From Bursaphelenchus xylophilus (taxonomy: Eukaryota > Nematoda > Chromadorea > Rhabditida > Aphelenchoididae): a DNA stretch of 64,000 bases. The DNA lies in the NCBI GenBank assembly GCA_904066235.2, contig CAJFCV020000001.1, positions 2,418,001 to 2,482,000 on the forward strand. The letters are read 5' to 3'. Below the pieces are notes generated by a model that saw only the letters and a list, made by a program, of their open reading frames with translations, was not told where the DNA came from and did no database searches. Of the stretch, positions 1 through 20,203 are shown piece after piece. Positions within the stretch are counted from its first letter, which is position 1; each line of letters starts with the position of its first letter. Made by a program: the position numbers and the translations under genes.

Positions 1-145
1 AAAACTCCGATTTCAAAATCGCGTTCGCTCTTTTTGTGAGGGACCCTTCAAATACTTGGAGAGGGAAGCATTTTTCCACATTTTTGATGCTTCCCGGATG
101 CAAAATAGTATATTTTTTGCCACTGGATCGGGTCCGTCACAGTAC
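1..145. repeat. Family B palindromic element, right half, cut by window edge
   Basis: Right arm of a roughly 250-bp dispersed palindrome. It carries the family landmarks 'gagagggaagcatttttccaca', a CCCGGATGCAAAAT block and the end 'ggatcgggtccgtcacagta'. The left arm lies outside the window. Confidence 0.75.
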
Positions 146-672
146 AGTAAATTTTAGTGGATCTAGGCCGAATTTTTATCCAATTTTTATCGGCTTTTGT
201 CCAAAAAAGTCGTTATAAATCACAGTGCCAGTGCTCAAGAATCTGCTGGCAGATTTCCTTCATTTTTTTAGCATTTTCTCTACTTAGCCTCTGTATCCAT
301 CCCTGAAACGTTTTACCTTATGGCTTGCGACTTATACCGAGAAATTCAACAATGTTTCTCATTGAGAGATTGTGTGAAAAAAGAGAAAGAGACGGCCGGA
401 GAAAAAATTTTTGAGCCGTATCTTTGAGAATCTTGCATAGAAAGGAGTGATTTCTAGCATAGAATTTTTCTGTCGTTGGGAAAAATAAATCTCATCTTTT
501 TACCACAAAACAAATTTCAAAATTTGCCTGATTTTTGAAATTTTCGACCTAAAAGTCTCGGTGATTTCTGCAAGCCGCAAGCTAAAAATTTTGCATTTAT
601 CTTAGCATATGATAATATTAATTTGTCCCAAGTTTCATGAAAACCTTAGGGTTGAATTTTGAGAAACTTTTT

Positions 673-828
673 TATCAGTCTGTCGGGAAAATAATGAGCA
701 CTCTGTCGCATCGAAAATCCCATCGTTGCCGAGAAAATGAATTGTGTCGTGGCAAAATCAAATTCATTTTTTTTCGGCGATGCGATCGGTGAAGCGACAT
801 GTGTTCATTATTTTCCCGACAGACTGAC
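673..828. mobile_element. Family A MITE, copy 1 (subtype 'ATGAGCAC')
   Basis: Complete copy with inverted termini TATCAGTCTGTCGGGAAAAT and the reverse complement at the far end. The inside has the subtype landmarks CTGTCGCATCGAAAATC and GAGAAAATGAATTGTGTCG. It sits in the intron upstream of the first visible exon of the neighbouring gene. Confidence 0.85.
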
Positions 829-919
829 AATTGATGAAAATAAAAATTTTTTTTGCAATTTGCTATTCAGATCGTCCACTGCAACCCAAAAATCACTTCA
901 AAATTTCACAAATTTTCAG

Positions 920-2323
920 GAGTTTATCCGCACTCTCCGCCTCCGCGTCTTCGCCGCTCCCCATCTTCTGGAGGAGCTGGATTACAAGAAAGGCGCCGCC
1001 GATCTGACCAAGGTCATCAAAAAGCCCTCTCCGTTGGACAAAGACGACCCTAATGATGTGCTTCTCCCCGAGCCGGAGATTATTCAGACCGTCTCCGACA
1101 CCAATATTCCGGATCCGGCGTTAATTGAGCCGGATGGGTCTTGTGATGAGACCACCATTTCCCGTGCATCTGTCCTCGCCGATGGCTCCGAGTTTGGAAA
1201 TACGGATGGAATTCATATTCCCTATGTGAAATGTGGAGACAGCCAGATTGGAGTGATGATCCGGGTGGGTTGTTTTGAAAATAGCATGGGTTTTTTGGAT
1301 AAAAAATCTAGAAAAAGCTAAAAAATAGATTCTTTGATTAAAAAGAGAAAATTCCCTAAGGGCATGTCCTCTATTTTCTCCAAATTTGTCCGTAGACTCT
1401 GGGTAGTCCATATATTAATCCCTGAAAATTTGAGATTTCTCTCTTTACATACAGCGGAGATATTGGACGGTAATTTTTTCCGAGAGAGAACGCAAAATGG
1501 GGAGAGTTGACCAGACAATTTTCTACTTATATCTTTGTGAATTTTACTGTTTAATAAGCGATTTTTTGAACAAATATTCGTTTCTCTATCCGAAACAGAC
1601 TTTTATTTTCTTGAAGGCCGAAAAATGTTTTTTGTCTGACCAACTCTCCTCATTTTGCGTACTCTCTCATTAAAAGAAGACTGTTGAATATCTCCGCTGC
1701 AGGTGCAAAGAGCGGAGTCAACTTTTCAGTGATTGAAATACAGCCTAAATAGAGTAGGCAGGCAAAATTTCAAAGAAAATCAGAGACTTTTACTACGGTA
1801 AATTACCTTATTTTTACTAATGGTTGCTTTCAGAAGAAACAATTCCCAGTCAAGCCAAGGACGCCGTCCTCGCAGAGTTCTGTAAGCAGAAAGAAGTCGA
1901 GAGCTTTGAAGAAGTTTAAGAAGTCTCGCAGGCAGAAGAACTGCGATTCCAGTGAGCTCGGTGTGGCTGTGGTAAGCATTTATATTGTACTACCTACAAT
2001 AAGATTGGAAATTGATTTTTTGGTCCAGTATCCTTCAGAGTTCAAATTCTATCTATCAAGTAACAAAATAAAGGCCTTGACTTAACTTTCAGTGCAAAGA
2101 AGACCGTTCTCTAGAGAGGGAAACTCCGAGTATCATCAAAAAACGCAGTCAAACCTTGGACCTGCTGGCCAAAAAAGGAGTTAATGTGGTCACATCGAAG
2201 GATCCGAAACCGGAACGGATCATCGAAACCTGCAGAAAGCACCAACGCACCTATACCTATGAGGTTCACCGCAAGAAATACGCGGTCGAGGTTTATGACG
2301 TCGACCAACTCTCTGATGCCTAG
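920..2323 (+). CDS. 3' part of an unrecognised protein (5' exons not seen)
   Basis: Three exons, 920-1264, 1834-1971 and 2093-2323, join in phase 0 with good splice sites (ttttcag/GAG, CGG/gtgggt, tttcag/AAG, GTG/gtaagc, tttcag/TGC) and end at TAG. They encode 191 residues. The first exon is acidic and Pro-rich (PSPLDKDDPNDVLLPEPEII). The second is strongly basic (KKSRALKKFKKSRRQKNC). The third ends KYAVEVYDVDQLSDA. I recognise no domain. There is no start codon in the first visible exon, so at least one 5' exon lies upstream, perhaps outside the window. A possible poly(A) signal, AATAAA, lies about 40 bases after the stop. The upstream intron carries a family A MITE. Function unknown. The gene itself is likely real because three exons agree in phase. 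Confidence 0.7.
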
Positions 2324-2366
2324 TACAATATAATTTTATGCTACAAAGTTCTCTAAGTTCAAATAA

Positions 2367-4180
2367 ACGAGTCTACACTTCTATATAAGTCATTCGAAAT
2401 CAAAATAACCCACGCCCTGCGGCTATAAACCTTTTCCGACCCGCCGAACCAGTCGGCAGCCTGCGCCCAGGCTGTCGCGTCATTTTTCTTTTCTCCTCGA
2501 AATAATTGCAGTAAAATTGCTTCTTGTCCTTTCATCTCGCGCGGATCGATTATTGTCAACCATTGTTTATCATTTTACCCAATTTACCTTCGTATTGACG
2601 TATTCCTCGACTCCCCATCAAATTTCCTTCAACTTGGTATCTAAAACAATATAAAATCGTTCCGTTTGACTAATTCCTGCTGAATTTCTTTGCGCCCTTG
2701 ATCTTACACGACTCTCCGAGCAGAATGAATCATTCGGCTATAGCCAAACCCTCGGAGGGTTTGGTTTTTCCGTCCTTTCTTTGTTTCGTCTCGAAAAACC
2801 GGGGAACTTTTGTTCGTCTGGAGAAAGCGAAGGCCAAGCCGGCTTTTGGGAGGAATGGATAACGTTTTTTATAGTGTCACGAACTTGTGGAACTAGTTCA
2901 CTCGGATTTGGACCCGGAAACTTCAACTCTGTGGGGGTTTTTAGCTGGGAAAAATTTGGTGTATAGAAATTTTGATGTTGCTTTAGAAAAATTTGATGTT
3001 TCCATGGGAAAAAGTTCGAATTAGGGTTATTTATCCCTGCCTTGTGTTCTTCAGACCTCAACTGACGTATTTTTGTTTGTTTCCTCCAAGTTCTAGCCAG
3101 TTTTGCGGCTGTTCTTATCAAATATATTATTTTAGGAGGATTTGAATTTATTTTGGTAATTTTTCGCTTGAATCATAGAATTATAGGAATGATTAAGTCA
3201 GAAATTGTTGTGGGAACACTATCAAATTGTTTATTTTGATTCGAATGAATAATCGAATCACGACCGGAACTTTGACGATATTACTTTAGGTGTGATTCAA
3301 TAAAAAATGGCTATTTGGCGAGTGTATCGGTCAATTTTCTTCTATTTTGTTGTTGGAAAATGTGATTCACACTATTTTCTTGCTGAATTAACATCAAATT
3401 CAGCTTTTCGAAGTCATTGTTATCCAAAAATATTGATTTAGATTATGAGCCCGCCAGACAATCCAATTGAAAAGAAATGTCGTTTGACGCATTCGAATCC
3501 TAAACCCCTCGGGTGGCGACGGCATGGGGATTAGTTTCCCTCCGAAAGATTATATTTTTCACCGAAAAAATATCGAAATCGAGGCACAGAAATTTATTGG
3601 AGGAATTTGGAAAGAAAGACCTCTTGTTCTGGAATAAGTCCCCGGAATTGCAAACACTGGGCGAAAGAAAGACTTTTATTAGATTCTTATTGTGTTTTGG
3701 GGTGGAAACGGCATGTTTCATTCCTTTTTTGCACACTTTTGACCTTATTTTAGACTAGGTTAATATCCAAAATTATCAAAACACAAACAAAAATTTTTAT
3801 GATGGGAAGGCGATTTCCTCACTCTGTTTGAATGACTGCTCCTTTCTGTACTGATTACAACCCCTCTTCGTTTCTTTTTTTGATATTATTTTAGGTCATA
3901 AACATGACTGTTTTGAAAGAAACAAATTTTTGTAAAAATTTTGAAGGATTTGATAGTTTATGAAATTTTAAGCTGTAATAATGTGGTTTCTAAATTTAGT
4001 AACTTTTTTACACATAACATTTCGAAATTTTCTGATATGCCACTAAATTAATGTAAATCTCAACCTTTGAAACTTCACAAATTTTGTATCAAACTATGTT
4101 CCTCTCGAATCTAATTTCCATCAAACTCCGCTTTTGCGACCCTTCTGACCCCATGATTGGATTATTTTTGCCGCTTTCGC
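2367..4180. other. Intergenic stretch without supported gene
   Basis: AT-rich DNA. Short open frames on both strands around 2.74-3.12 kb and 3.5-3.76 kb lack splice support and any recognisable protein. No clear repeat family member was seen. Confidence 0.5.
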
Positions 4181-4331
4181 ATGCTGAAACACCGGGTAGC
4201 AACGAAGGAACTCTCTTCTAAATCTTTCATGTTTTCAGGGAATAAGCCTACAACAACGTCCAATTCAGAAAATTGGAGAAGAGAAGATTGATAAATTGGC
4301 TGAGGTTTTTGACCAGAGCACGAATTTGTAA
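4181..4331 (+). CDS. Possible 35-residue micro-ORF in two exons
   Basis: An ATG at 4181 gives five codons to a possible donor CGG/gtagca. A 43-bp intron ends in gttttcag, and an in-phase exon 4239-4331 encodes GISLQQRPIQKIGEEKIDKL and ten more residues before TAA. The second exon has coding character and a good acceptor, so it may instead be the last exon of a gene whose other exons I did not find. The first exon is weakly supported. It lies about 550 bp upstream of the SLC66A2-type start on the same strand. Confidence 0.2.
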
Positions 4332-4883
4332 TTTGGATTGGGTATGTTACTTTATCTTTTTGTTTTGTTTTTAGGTAAGAAAATATAGAAGTTGATTGCT
4401 AAATGGGTATAGCAATATGCCGAAGACAATTTGATATCCGATTTTGAAGAAGATTACTGAAATAGGAGGATAACATACCTAAAAATTAAATGCGGAACTA
4501 TTTTTCGCCAAAAAAGATGTTTTTTGATCGAAAATTGGATTTCCTTTCGCGCAGTGTTACTGTGAAGTCCAATTTAGCCTCTACAAAGTGAACCCGTATT
4601 AGAGCGATTCATTTTATGTCTTTATGAAGCGTTTTTACTCTAATGTCACGTCTTTTTTGCGAATTATTCGAGTGCAAGTCGACTAGACAACCATTTTCTT
4701 GACGAGCCTCTTTTTCCAGACGTAGAATGTAAATTCGTGGAAGTCGATTGAATTCCGCCATCAAATCAGTCACTATATCACACAGCAGACACTTGCTCGC
4801 ACTGTTCTCGTCTGATTCCCGCCACCAAACAACTTATTAATCAGGAGACCGAGGGCGAAAAGGACATTGTGGGTGGGCCCAAA

Positions 4884-14111
<9,228 letters not shown>

Positions 14112-14712
14112 AAAATTGGATGGATTTCTAAAAAAATGTATGTTTTTTCTATCATGTTATTGCGTTTTATCGAGTTTTTTAAATCTATTTTGTCTGTAAG
14201 TACGGTCTAAATTTAAATAATTAAGATTTTTTGCCTCCTAAAAATTTTCTATCTCCGATTTTCCTAATGAAATTTTTTTATATTTATACTGAAAGATATA
14301 GCCATCTTTAATTCTATATTTTTTGAATTTTTGCCTCAGTTTTGGTTGTTTTTTTTGTCTATTGGATTGAGGAGGTTGTAATTGACTCTACGAGGTACTA
14401 AAAAATCATTTTTTAAGTTAAACACCCCCCCTCCCCCCGGATTTTGTAAATCCCCGTTAAAAAAGTTCAAATCCCGTTCTCTTCCAACTTTCACTTGAAT
14501 ATCGTATCAAACCCCGAATTTCCAGTGATATATTGAATTCTATCTCCATTTTCTAATCTTTTATTTCCTAAAATACAATGTGAAATCGTTTTTTTTTGAC
14601 TGTTTATTCAGATAATAAAGAAGTTATAAATAGATGAGATAAGTTGGGAATGGGAATGCTCGAGATTGGACGGTCAGATTTGGCTGAAATTTGAGATAAA
14701 TTCTTTGAATAC

Positions 14713-14955
14713 TACACATGTCAGTTCCTGAAAATTTCAGCTTGCGATTTGCAATAAGAGCCGAGATATTCAACAATCTTTTTGGAAAGAGTATGGAAAA
14801 TGAGGAGACGACCAGAGAAAATAAAGATTTTCGGGAATTTTTCTTTGACCGTCTCCTCATTTTCCATGCTCTCTCAAAAAAGATCGTTGAATATCTCGGC
14901 TCTCCCTGCAAATCGCAAGCTAAAATTTTCAGGAATCGAAATGTGGCATGCACAG
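14713..14955. repeat. Palindromic dispersed repeat F5
   Basis: Inverted arms 'cctgaaaatttcagcttgcg' and 'cgcaagctaaaattttcagg' surround inverted 'gagatattcaacaatctttt' and 'ggagacg' blocks. Single arms of this family (the 'gttgaatatctcggctg' type) recur near 1.4-1.75, 19.5-19.65, 20.46-20.65, 35.68-35.85, 37.5-37.7, 50.03-50.26, 54.2-54.48 and 55.62-55.87 kb. Confidence 0.75.
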
Positions 14956-14956
14956 A

Positions 14957-15214
14957 TACAGTGGCGGACCTATCCAGTAGCAAAAACGTACCATTTTGCA
15001 TCCGGGAAGTATCAGAAAATGTCGCAAAATACCTCCCTCTCCAAGTGAAAAAACGTCCGTTTTGAAGAGCGCGCCCTTTTCCTCACAAAAAGAGCGGGCG
15101 CGAATTTGAAATCGGATTTGTTCACTTGTAGAGGGAGGTATTTTGCTACGTTTTTAACACTTCCTGGATGCAAAATTTTACGCTTTTTGCCACTGGATCA
15201 GGTCCGTCACTGTA
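14957..15214. repeat. Family B palindrome, complete copy
   Basis: Full left and right arms from 'acagtggcggacctatcc' to 'ggatcaggtccgtcactgta', pairing as one long hairpin with GCGCGCCC/GGGCGCG near the centre. Confidence 0.85.
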
Positions 15215-15274
15215 ATTTGGACCAAATTTCGGAAAAAAATCAACGAATTTTGATGACTTACCCTCGAATCGGAG

Positions 15275-15844
15275 CTACTGCTTCTTGACTTTTCCCTTTT
15301 TATTCTTGTTCTTACTGTCCTTGGAGGTTGACTTCTTGTTGCTTCCTTTGCTGGCCTTTGAGGGTTTTCCCGTACCTTTTCCCGACAATTTGACCGGAGG
15401 ACGTTTCTTCTCCTTCTTCTTTGAACCCTTTGCTTTGCTCCCCTTGGCTTTGCTCTCCTTGGCTTTGCTCTCCTTGGCTTTGCTCTCCTTGGACTTGTCG
15501 CTCGGTTTATTCTTCTTTTTCTTATTGCTCTTCGACTTGCCGGCCTTAGAGTTGCCCTTGGGCTTGGCCTTTGACTTCTTTTTATCCTTCTTATCCGCAT
15601 CCTTGCTCTTGGTCGCATCCAAATCCAAATGCTTGGGTTTGTTCAGCTTCTCCGGCGATTTGATCCGACGATTGAGGAAAGTGACGACGATCACGGTCAA
15701 GAGCACATAGAGTACAGTGCAGGCAAAAAGAATCACTGAAAAGCATCAGAATTTGATTTGAAAAAGTTCGTATGATCTTTTACCAGTGCTGCCTCTTAAT
15801 CCAAAAATCTTTGGTTGATCATGGAACGTCTGATACAGACCCAT
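15275..15844 (-). CDS. Single-pass membrane protein with long Lys/Ser-rich tail
   Basis: Two exons, 15844-15784 and 15735-15275, join in phase to 173 residues. A 20-residue N-terminus (MGLYQTFHDQPKIFGLRGS) is followed by one hydrophobic segment (VILFACTVLYVLLTVIVVTF), then about 130 residues dominated by Lys and Ser. The tail includes tandem SKAKE and SKAKG units around the middle and ends KNKNKKGKVKKQ. With no cleavable signal, a basic tail after the helix suggests a cytoplasmic C-terminus. Low-complexity basic tails of this kind could bind nucleic acid or acidic lipid, but that is inference. No family recognised. The next minus-strand gene upstream (17060-18956) also joins a Lys/Ser-rich stretch to one membrane helix, so the two may be related by descent or function. 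The two-exon phase agreement supports a real gene. Confidence 0.65.
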
Positions 15845-16043
15845 TTTGAGGTCAAACCGACCGGTTTGACAAAGGGATTGGAGGTCGAATTGATTGGGGA
15901 AAATGAATTTCTCTCTTCAAAGTTTTAGTTAGTAAAAAAAAATTTTCAAATTCGAAAAATTCAAAATTTCTTGTCGTCAATTTCCTCGGAGACAGTGAGA
16001 AAATGGGGCTGAGGTCTTCAAGGACCTCTGGGAATTATAAAAT

Positions 16044-16319
16044 TATCAGTCTGTCGGGAAAATAATGTGTATTCGTCCATCATCACTTTGCGACGGTTAG
16101 CCGCAGCACGAGGCGAGATTTTTTTTGCGACAAATCCACATCGGTCTGTCGGGAAAATAACGGCGGATCGTCGCGCCTCGGAATCGCTCATCATCGCTGT
16201 GCGACTGCAAGCCGCGACTTGGGATTTAATGCGCGATAGCGGCGAGGCGAGATATTTTGCTGCGACGATCCGCCGTTATTTTTCCGACAGACTGATATTA
16301 TTTTCCCGACAGACTGATA
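16044..16319. mobile_element. Family A MITE interrupted by a second family A MITE
   Basis: The outer copy begins TATCAGTCTGTCGGGAAAAT at 16044 and breaks after 'gcgacaaatccacat'. An inner copy runs 16142-16297 with its own ends ('ggtctgtcgggaaaataacg' and 'ccgacagactgata'). The outer right end 'ttattttcccgacagactga' then follows. Nested insertion within one family. Confidence 0.85.
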
Positions 16320-16417
16320 TGCCTCAAATTTTGACAGGTGGAGCAAAAAGTTCTGACAGTCTGCACGGTGCAAGCACACAGTGAAAAACGAACTCTCTGA
16401 AAAATGCAGTTGTCACT

Positions 16418-16564
16418 TATCCGTCTGTCGGGAAAATAGGTGTCGTTGTATCGATCTCGTCGCTGAAGAGAAAAGAAATTGATTCTTCCTCGACACAATT
16501 CATTTTCTCGGCGGAGATGCGAGTTTCGATGCGACAGAGTGTTCATTATTTTCCAGACAAACTA
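16418..16564. mobile_element. Family A MITE, diverged copy
   Basis: Left end 'tatccgtctgtcgggaaaat', right end 'ttcattattttccagacaaa' with two changes. The inside matches the subtype with 'cgacacaattcattttctcg'. Confidence 0.75.
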
Positions 16565-16760
16565 GTGGGCCTGCCTAGCTATGTCCGTTTTCCGAAAAGC
16601 TCCGTACTTCATAGTATCCACGGAATGGCTTGTTCGACCCGCCGCTGAAACAGGACAAGCGTCTTTCGGTGGCGGTAAAAGGTTTAGGATGATTTGGCGC
16701 ATCCGGCAATGCGATTGGACGTACCGTGCAACATGTCAAGACTTTTTGGCCCACCTAATT

Positions 16761-16985
16761 TACAGTGAGGGACCTGATCCAGTGCCAAAAAAGGTATCAT
16801 TTTGCATCCGGGAAGTATCAAAAATGTGGCAAAATGCCTCCCTCTCCAACTAAAAAAAGGCTCCGTTTTGAGCTGTGCGCCCTTTCTCTCACAAAAAGAG
16901 AGTTTTTTCACTTCAAGAGGGAGGTATTTTGCTGCATTTTTGATACTTCCTGGATGCAAAATGATACATTTTTGTCCACTGTAAA
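16761..16985. repeat. Family B palindrome, nearly complete
   Basis: Begins 'acagtgagggacctgatcc' and ends shortened at 'ttttgtccactgta'. Both arms are present with the CCTCCCTCTCC and GAGGGAGG blocks. Confidence 0.8.
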
Positions 16986-17059
16986 ATTCCATCTCAAATT
17001 CCATCCCAAATCGATTCAAAAATTCTTTATTCTACATAATAAAACCTCAAGCTTCGCAA

Positions 17060-18956
17060 TTATATGGAAGAGGAGTTGGTGACTGCGCTTTGAACTTTAT
17101 GGACGTCGGGTGCAGCAAAAAAGTATTCACTTTTCCAGTAGATCAATCCAACCGCAGCTCCGATGAGAATCGTCGTGACCAGGAGGAGAACAATCACCGC
17201 CCAGCAAACGCAATGCCCGTGGCTTTTTTTCTTCTTCTGACTGGAGCTCCTGTGACTCTTGGCGCTTCTGGGACTCTTGGCGCTCTTGTGGCTCTTGTAA
17301 CTACTCTTGCCGCTTTTGTTACTACTCTTGCCGCTCTTTTGTTTACTTTTTCGGGCTAAAAGAATAATGATTACATAAACTGATCTTTTTGCGTCTAATC
17401 TAAAAGCTTTTCGCGGGTCGATGACACTTCGGGTCAACGCAAAATCCATCAAGACGTATCGGGGTAGGGCAAGTGGGCATTCAAAAAAGTTAATAGGAGG
17501 TGCCTACGAGGCCTGGATAATCTCCGTTGGATGCTCGGCGGAAGCTCGGCGAAGGCATAATTAGATTGATCAGGTCTAGTTTATCACCTACAGTGGGTGA
17601 TAAACTAGACCTGGCTAGTTTATTACCTACAGTGGGGGTAATAAACGGTCCAGTGGCAAAAAATGTACCATTTTGCATCCGGGAAGTATAAAAAATGTGG
17701 CAAAATGCTTCCCTCTCCAAGTGAAAAAAGTTCTGACTTCAAAAGCGCGCCCGCTCTTTTTGTGAGGGAAAGGCCTTCAAAACAAAGATTTTTTCACTTG
17801 GAGAGTGAAGCATTTTGCCACATTTTTGATGCTTCCCGGAAGCAAAATGGCACGTTTTTTGCCACTGGATCAGGTCCGTCACTGTAGTCATATTATAAGT
17901 CTCCGCCGAGCATCCAGCGGCATCGCCAGGCCTCGTAGGCACCTCCTACAACCTGTTTTTGGCTCTCCGCCTGCCTAGGGCTCGTATAGATCGATTTTGC
18001 GTTGACCAGAACTGTCGTCGAAAAGCCATAGGGCCATTCTTTCGCATCCAAAAATGGAAGTTTCTTGACAAACTCACCAGAGGACTGACGCTTCGATTTC
18101 GGTCGAACGGAGGATTTAGCCGAGGCGGTCTTTTCGTTAGTGGTCGCTGATTTTTCCTGAAAGTAGGTTTAGGAAAGGCACTTCCAATCTTTAAACTTTT
18201 TTAAAATTTTGCTATGTCACTCTGGTGGGAAAATAATGTGGATTTGTCGCGCCTTGGAATCGCCCATTATTGCTTTGCGACGCCTAGTTGCGGCTGGGGG
18301 ATTTGGTGGGCAAGTTCAGCTCATCGCTGTCGCGTACCAAATCTCCAGTCGCGGCTAGCCGTCGCAAAGAAATGAGGGGGATTCCAAGCCGCGACAAATC
18401 CACATTATCCGTCTGTCGGGAAAATAATGAGCACTGTCGCATCGAAAATCGCATCTCTGCCGATAAAATGAACTGTGTCGCGACAAAATCAAATTGCTTT
18501 TCACTTCAGCGATACGACTGGCGCTGCGACATTGCGTTCATTATTTTCCCGACAGACTGATAAGCATTATAAAAAGCTCAATTTTTCCTCCAAAAAATCA
18601 AAAAAACTCTCTTTTTAAAAATCAACTCACAACACTAGTCCCGTTGAACTCGCTTTTGGTCTTCACCTCCACCTTCCCCGAAGTGTCGTCGTCCCTGGGG
18701 GTGGGTGTTGGAGTGGGCGGAGTCAACGGTTTGGGGCGACTGACGGGTGTCGAACGGCGGGGAGTAGCCGGTGGAGGAGGCGGCTTTGGAGCGGCGCGAG
18801 GTGGCGGTGGCCGAGGTGGTGGTGGAGGAGGTGGCGGAGGCGGTGGCGGCGGAGCTGGAGGAGCCGGAGTCTTAGTAGAACGCGGCGGATTAGTACTTTT
18901 GTCCGCTACCTCCTCCAAATTCTCGTAGTCGTCCGCCACTTGAGCTACATTGCTAA
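17060..18956 (-). CDS. Membrane protein with Pro-rich and Lys/Ser-rich regions (5' exon missing)
   Basis: Exons 18956-18631, 18156-18078 and 17355-17060 join in phase (ttttcag/TT, GTT/gtgagt; tttcag/GAA, CTG/gtgagt; ttttag/CC) and end at TAA. They encode about 233 residues. Order: an acidic start (SNVAQVADDYENLEEVADKS); a Pro-rich region with a run of about thirteen prolines and repeated PPPPP/RPPPPR; a Ser/Thr/Lys linker; a Lys/Ser region with repeated KSGKSS and KSAKS units; a Cys-containing turn (HGHCVCW); one hydrophobic helix (AVIVLLLVTTILIGAAVGL); and a C-tail of about 33 residues ending NSSSI. The first exon lacks ATG, so a 5' exon is missing from this model. Poly-Pro stretches commonly bind SH3, WW or EVH1 domains. 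Introns contain family A, B and E elements. Function unknown. Confidence 0.65.
17493..17951. mobile_element. Family E inverted-terminal element holding a family B copy
   Basis: Left terminus 'aggaggtgcctacgaggcct' and right terminus 'aggcctcgtaggcacctcct' form inverted ends of about 50 bp that also share 'ggatgctcggcgg'. A family B palindrome (17646-17886) occupies most of the middle. It lies in an intron of the 17060-18956 gene. Confidence 0.75.
17646..17886. repeat. Family B palindrome inside family E
   Basis: Both arms are present. The right end 'ggatcaggtccgtcactgta' is intact. The left tip is shortened to 'ggtccagtggc'. Confidence 0.8.
18213..18562. mobile_element. Two family A MITEs in tandem
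   Basis: The first copy, about 18213-18405, is the 'ATGTGGATTTGTCGC' subtype with a diverged left tip. Its right tip runs directly into the left tip of a second copy, 18406-18562, of the 'ATGAGCAC' subtype with an intact right end. Both lie in an intron of the Pro-rich membrane gene. Confidence 0.8.
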
Positions 18957-20203
18957 CTGAAAATGAATTGAAGCTACAGTCAGGCCCGCAACGAATCGCT
19001 AGGGAATGAAAAAAATTGTTCGCTAAGAAGGGTTCCGTTGTACGGAGGTTTAATTTTGGCTTAAAAATGACTTTTGCAACCGTTGAAATTATTTGCTATA
19101 GACAAGTTTTGTTGTACGGAAGTTTGTTGTACAGAAGTTTCACAGCTTATCAAAAAAATTTCAAATGAATATCAAAAAAAAAATTTCTTTAATTTCCGGT
19201 CAAAAAAGTCTGAATTTTATCTTCAAGCCGGGTCAAGCGGCATCAGAGAACCTTCGTTGTAAAAAAATACGCCAATTTCGTGAGAAATGGGGATATTTTT
19301 TATAAAAATATCTTTTTCGAGCGATGGAAACTACGAATTTCATTTTATTTTGATCCCAATGTCTTTTATATAATTTTTGAATCAAGTTTTTCTAGATAAA
19401 TTGCAGAAATTAGCTTGATTTTGTGGCCGAAAAATTTAAAAAAATTTTTTTGGCCAACTAACGGTAAAATATATCAACAAAATAAAAATTTTTTCCGAGA
19501 GAAGTTCAGAAAGTTAAAATCGATTTTATTTTCTGTCTAACCCACTCTCTTCATTTCCCGTGCTCTCTCGGAAAAAATAGCCGAATATCTCAGCTGTCAA
19601 AACTAAGCTCAAATTTTCACGAATTGATGTGTGAACTGTATAAAGTCTATATGCAAAATTTCAACGAGATCCGAGATCTGCAACGTTAGCTATACATCCC
19701 GAAATTTTCAAAAAAGTCATCAAAAATATACATTTTTCAGTTTTCCCAAAAACTTCCAAGTTTTTGATATTTTTGGCCTCAAAAAGTCTACTATTCCCTT
19801 CCTAATTACTTCTAGCCCTCTAATCCTCCTTTCAATGGCCCATTTCGCTCGTAAAACTGAAGCATTTTCGCATCATTTCCAGAATTCACTTACTAAAATT
19901 CCCGAGTGGCTCGTAGGCCATGTTGGAAGTGCGAAGAAGAATTCAACCGACTGGAATTTGACCGAAATGAGAATAGTCTAGCTGAGAATCAAATTGGTCA
20001 TCCAAAAAATGGCAATTTATGCAAATTTTTGAAAAAAAAAATTTCTTTGATTTTTGAAATTTTTTACATTTTTTGGTCAGAAGTGTGTTGTACGGTAGAG
20101 AATATAACCTAAAAAGGTAAGAAATTATTTTTTTTACATTTTTTTCAAAGTTTTGGGTCGTATTTTAGATGTAATTTCAATAACTTGTATTATTTTAGGT
20201 CAG
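18957..20203. other. Stretch between Pro-rich gene and sideroflexin
   Basis: No supported exon. It holds scattered copies of 'gttgtacggaggttt'-type sequence and one arm of the F5-type repeat (19.5-19.65 kb). The missing 5' exon of the minus-strand gene should lie here or beyond. A strong acceptor 'tattttag' (20191-20198) just before the sideroflexin ATG could be a trans-splice or 5'-UTR intron site. Confidence 0.45.

Noticed and set aside
853..1053. Alternative reading frame over the first visible exon
   Set aside because: Only the frame starting GAG TTT at 920 stays in phase through the next two exons to a stop.
2738..3121. Minus-strand 127-codon frame (Lys/Pro-rich)
   Set aside because: No signal, domain, splice context or paralogue; possible by chance. 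Kept out for lack of support.
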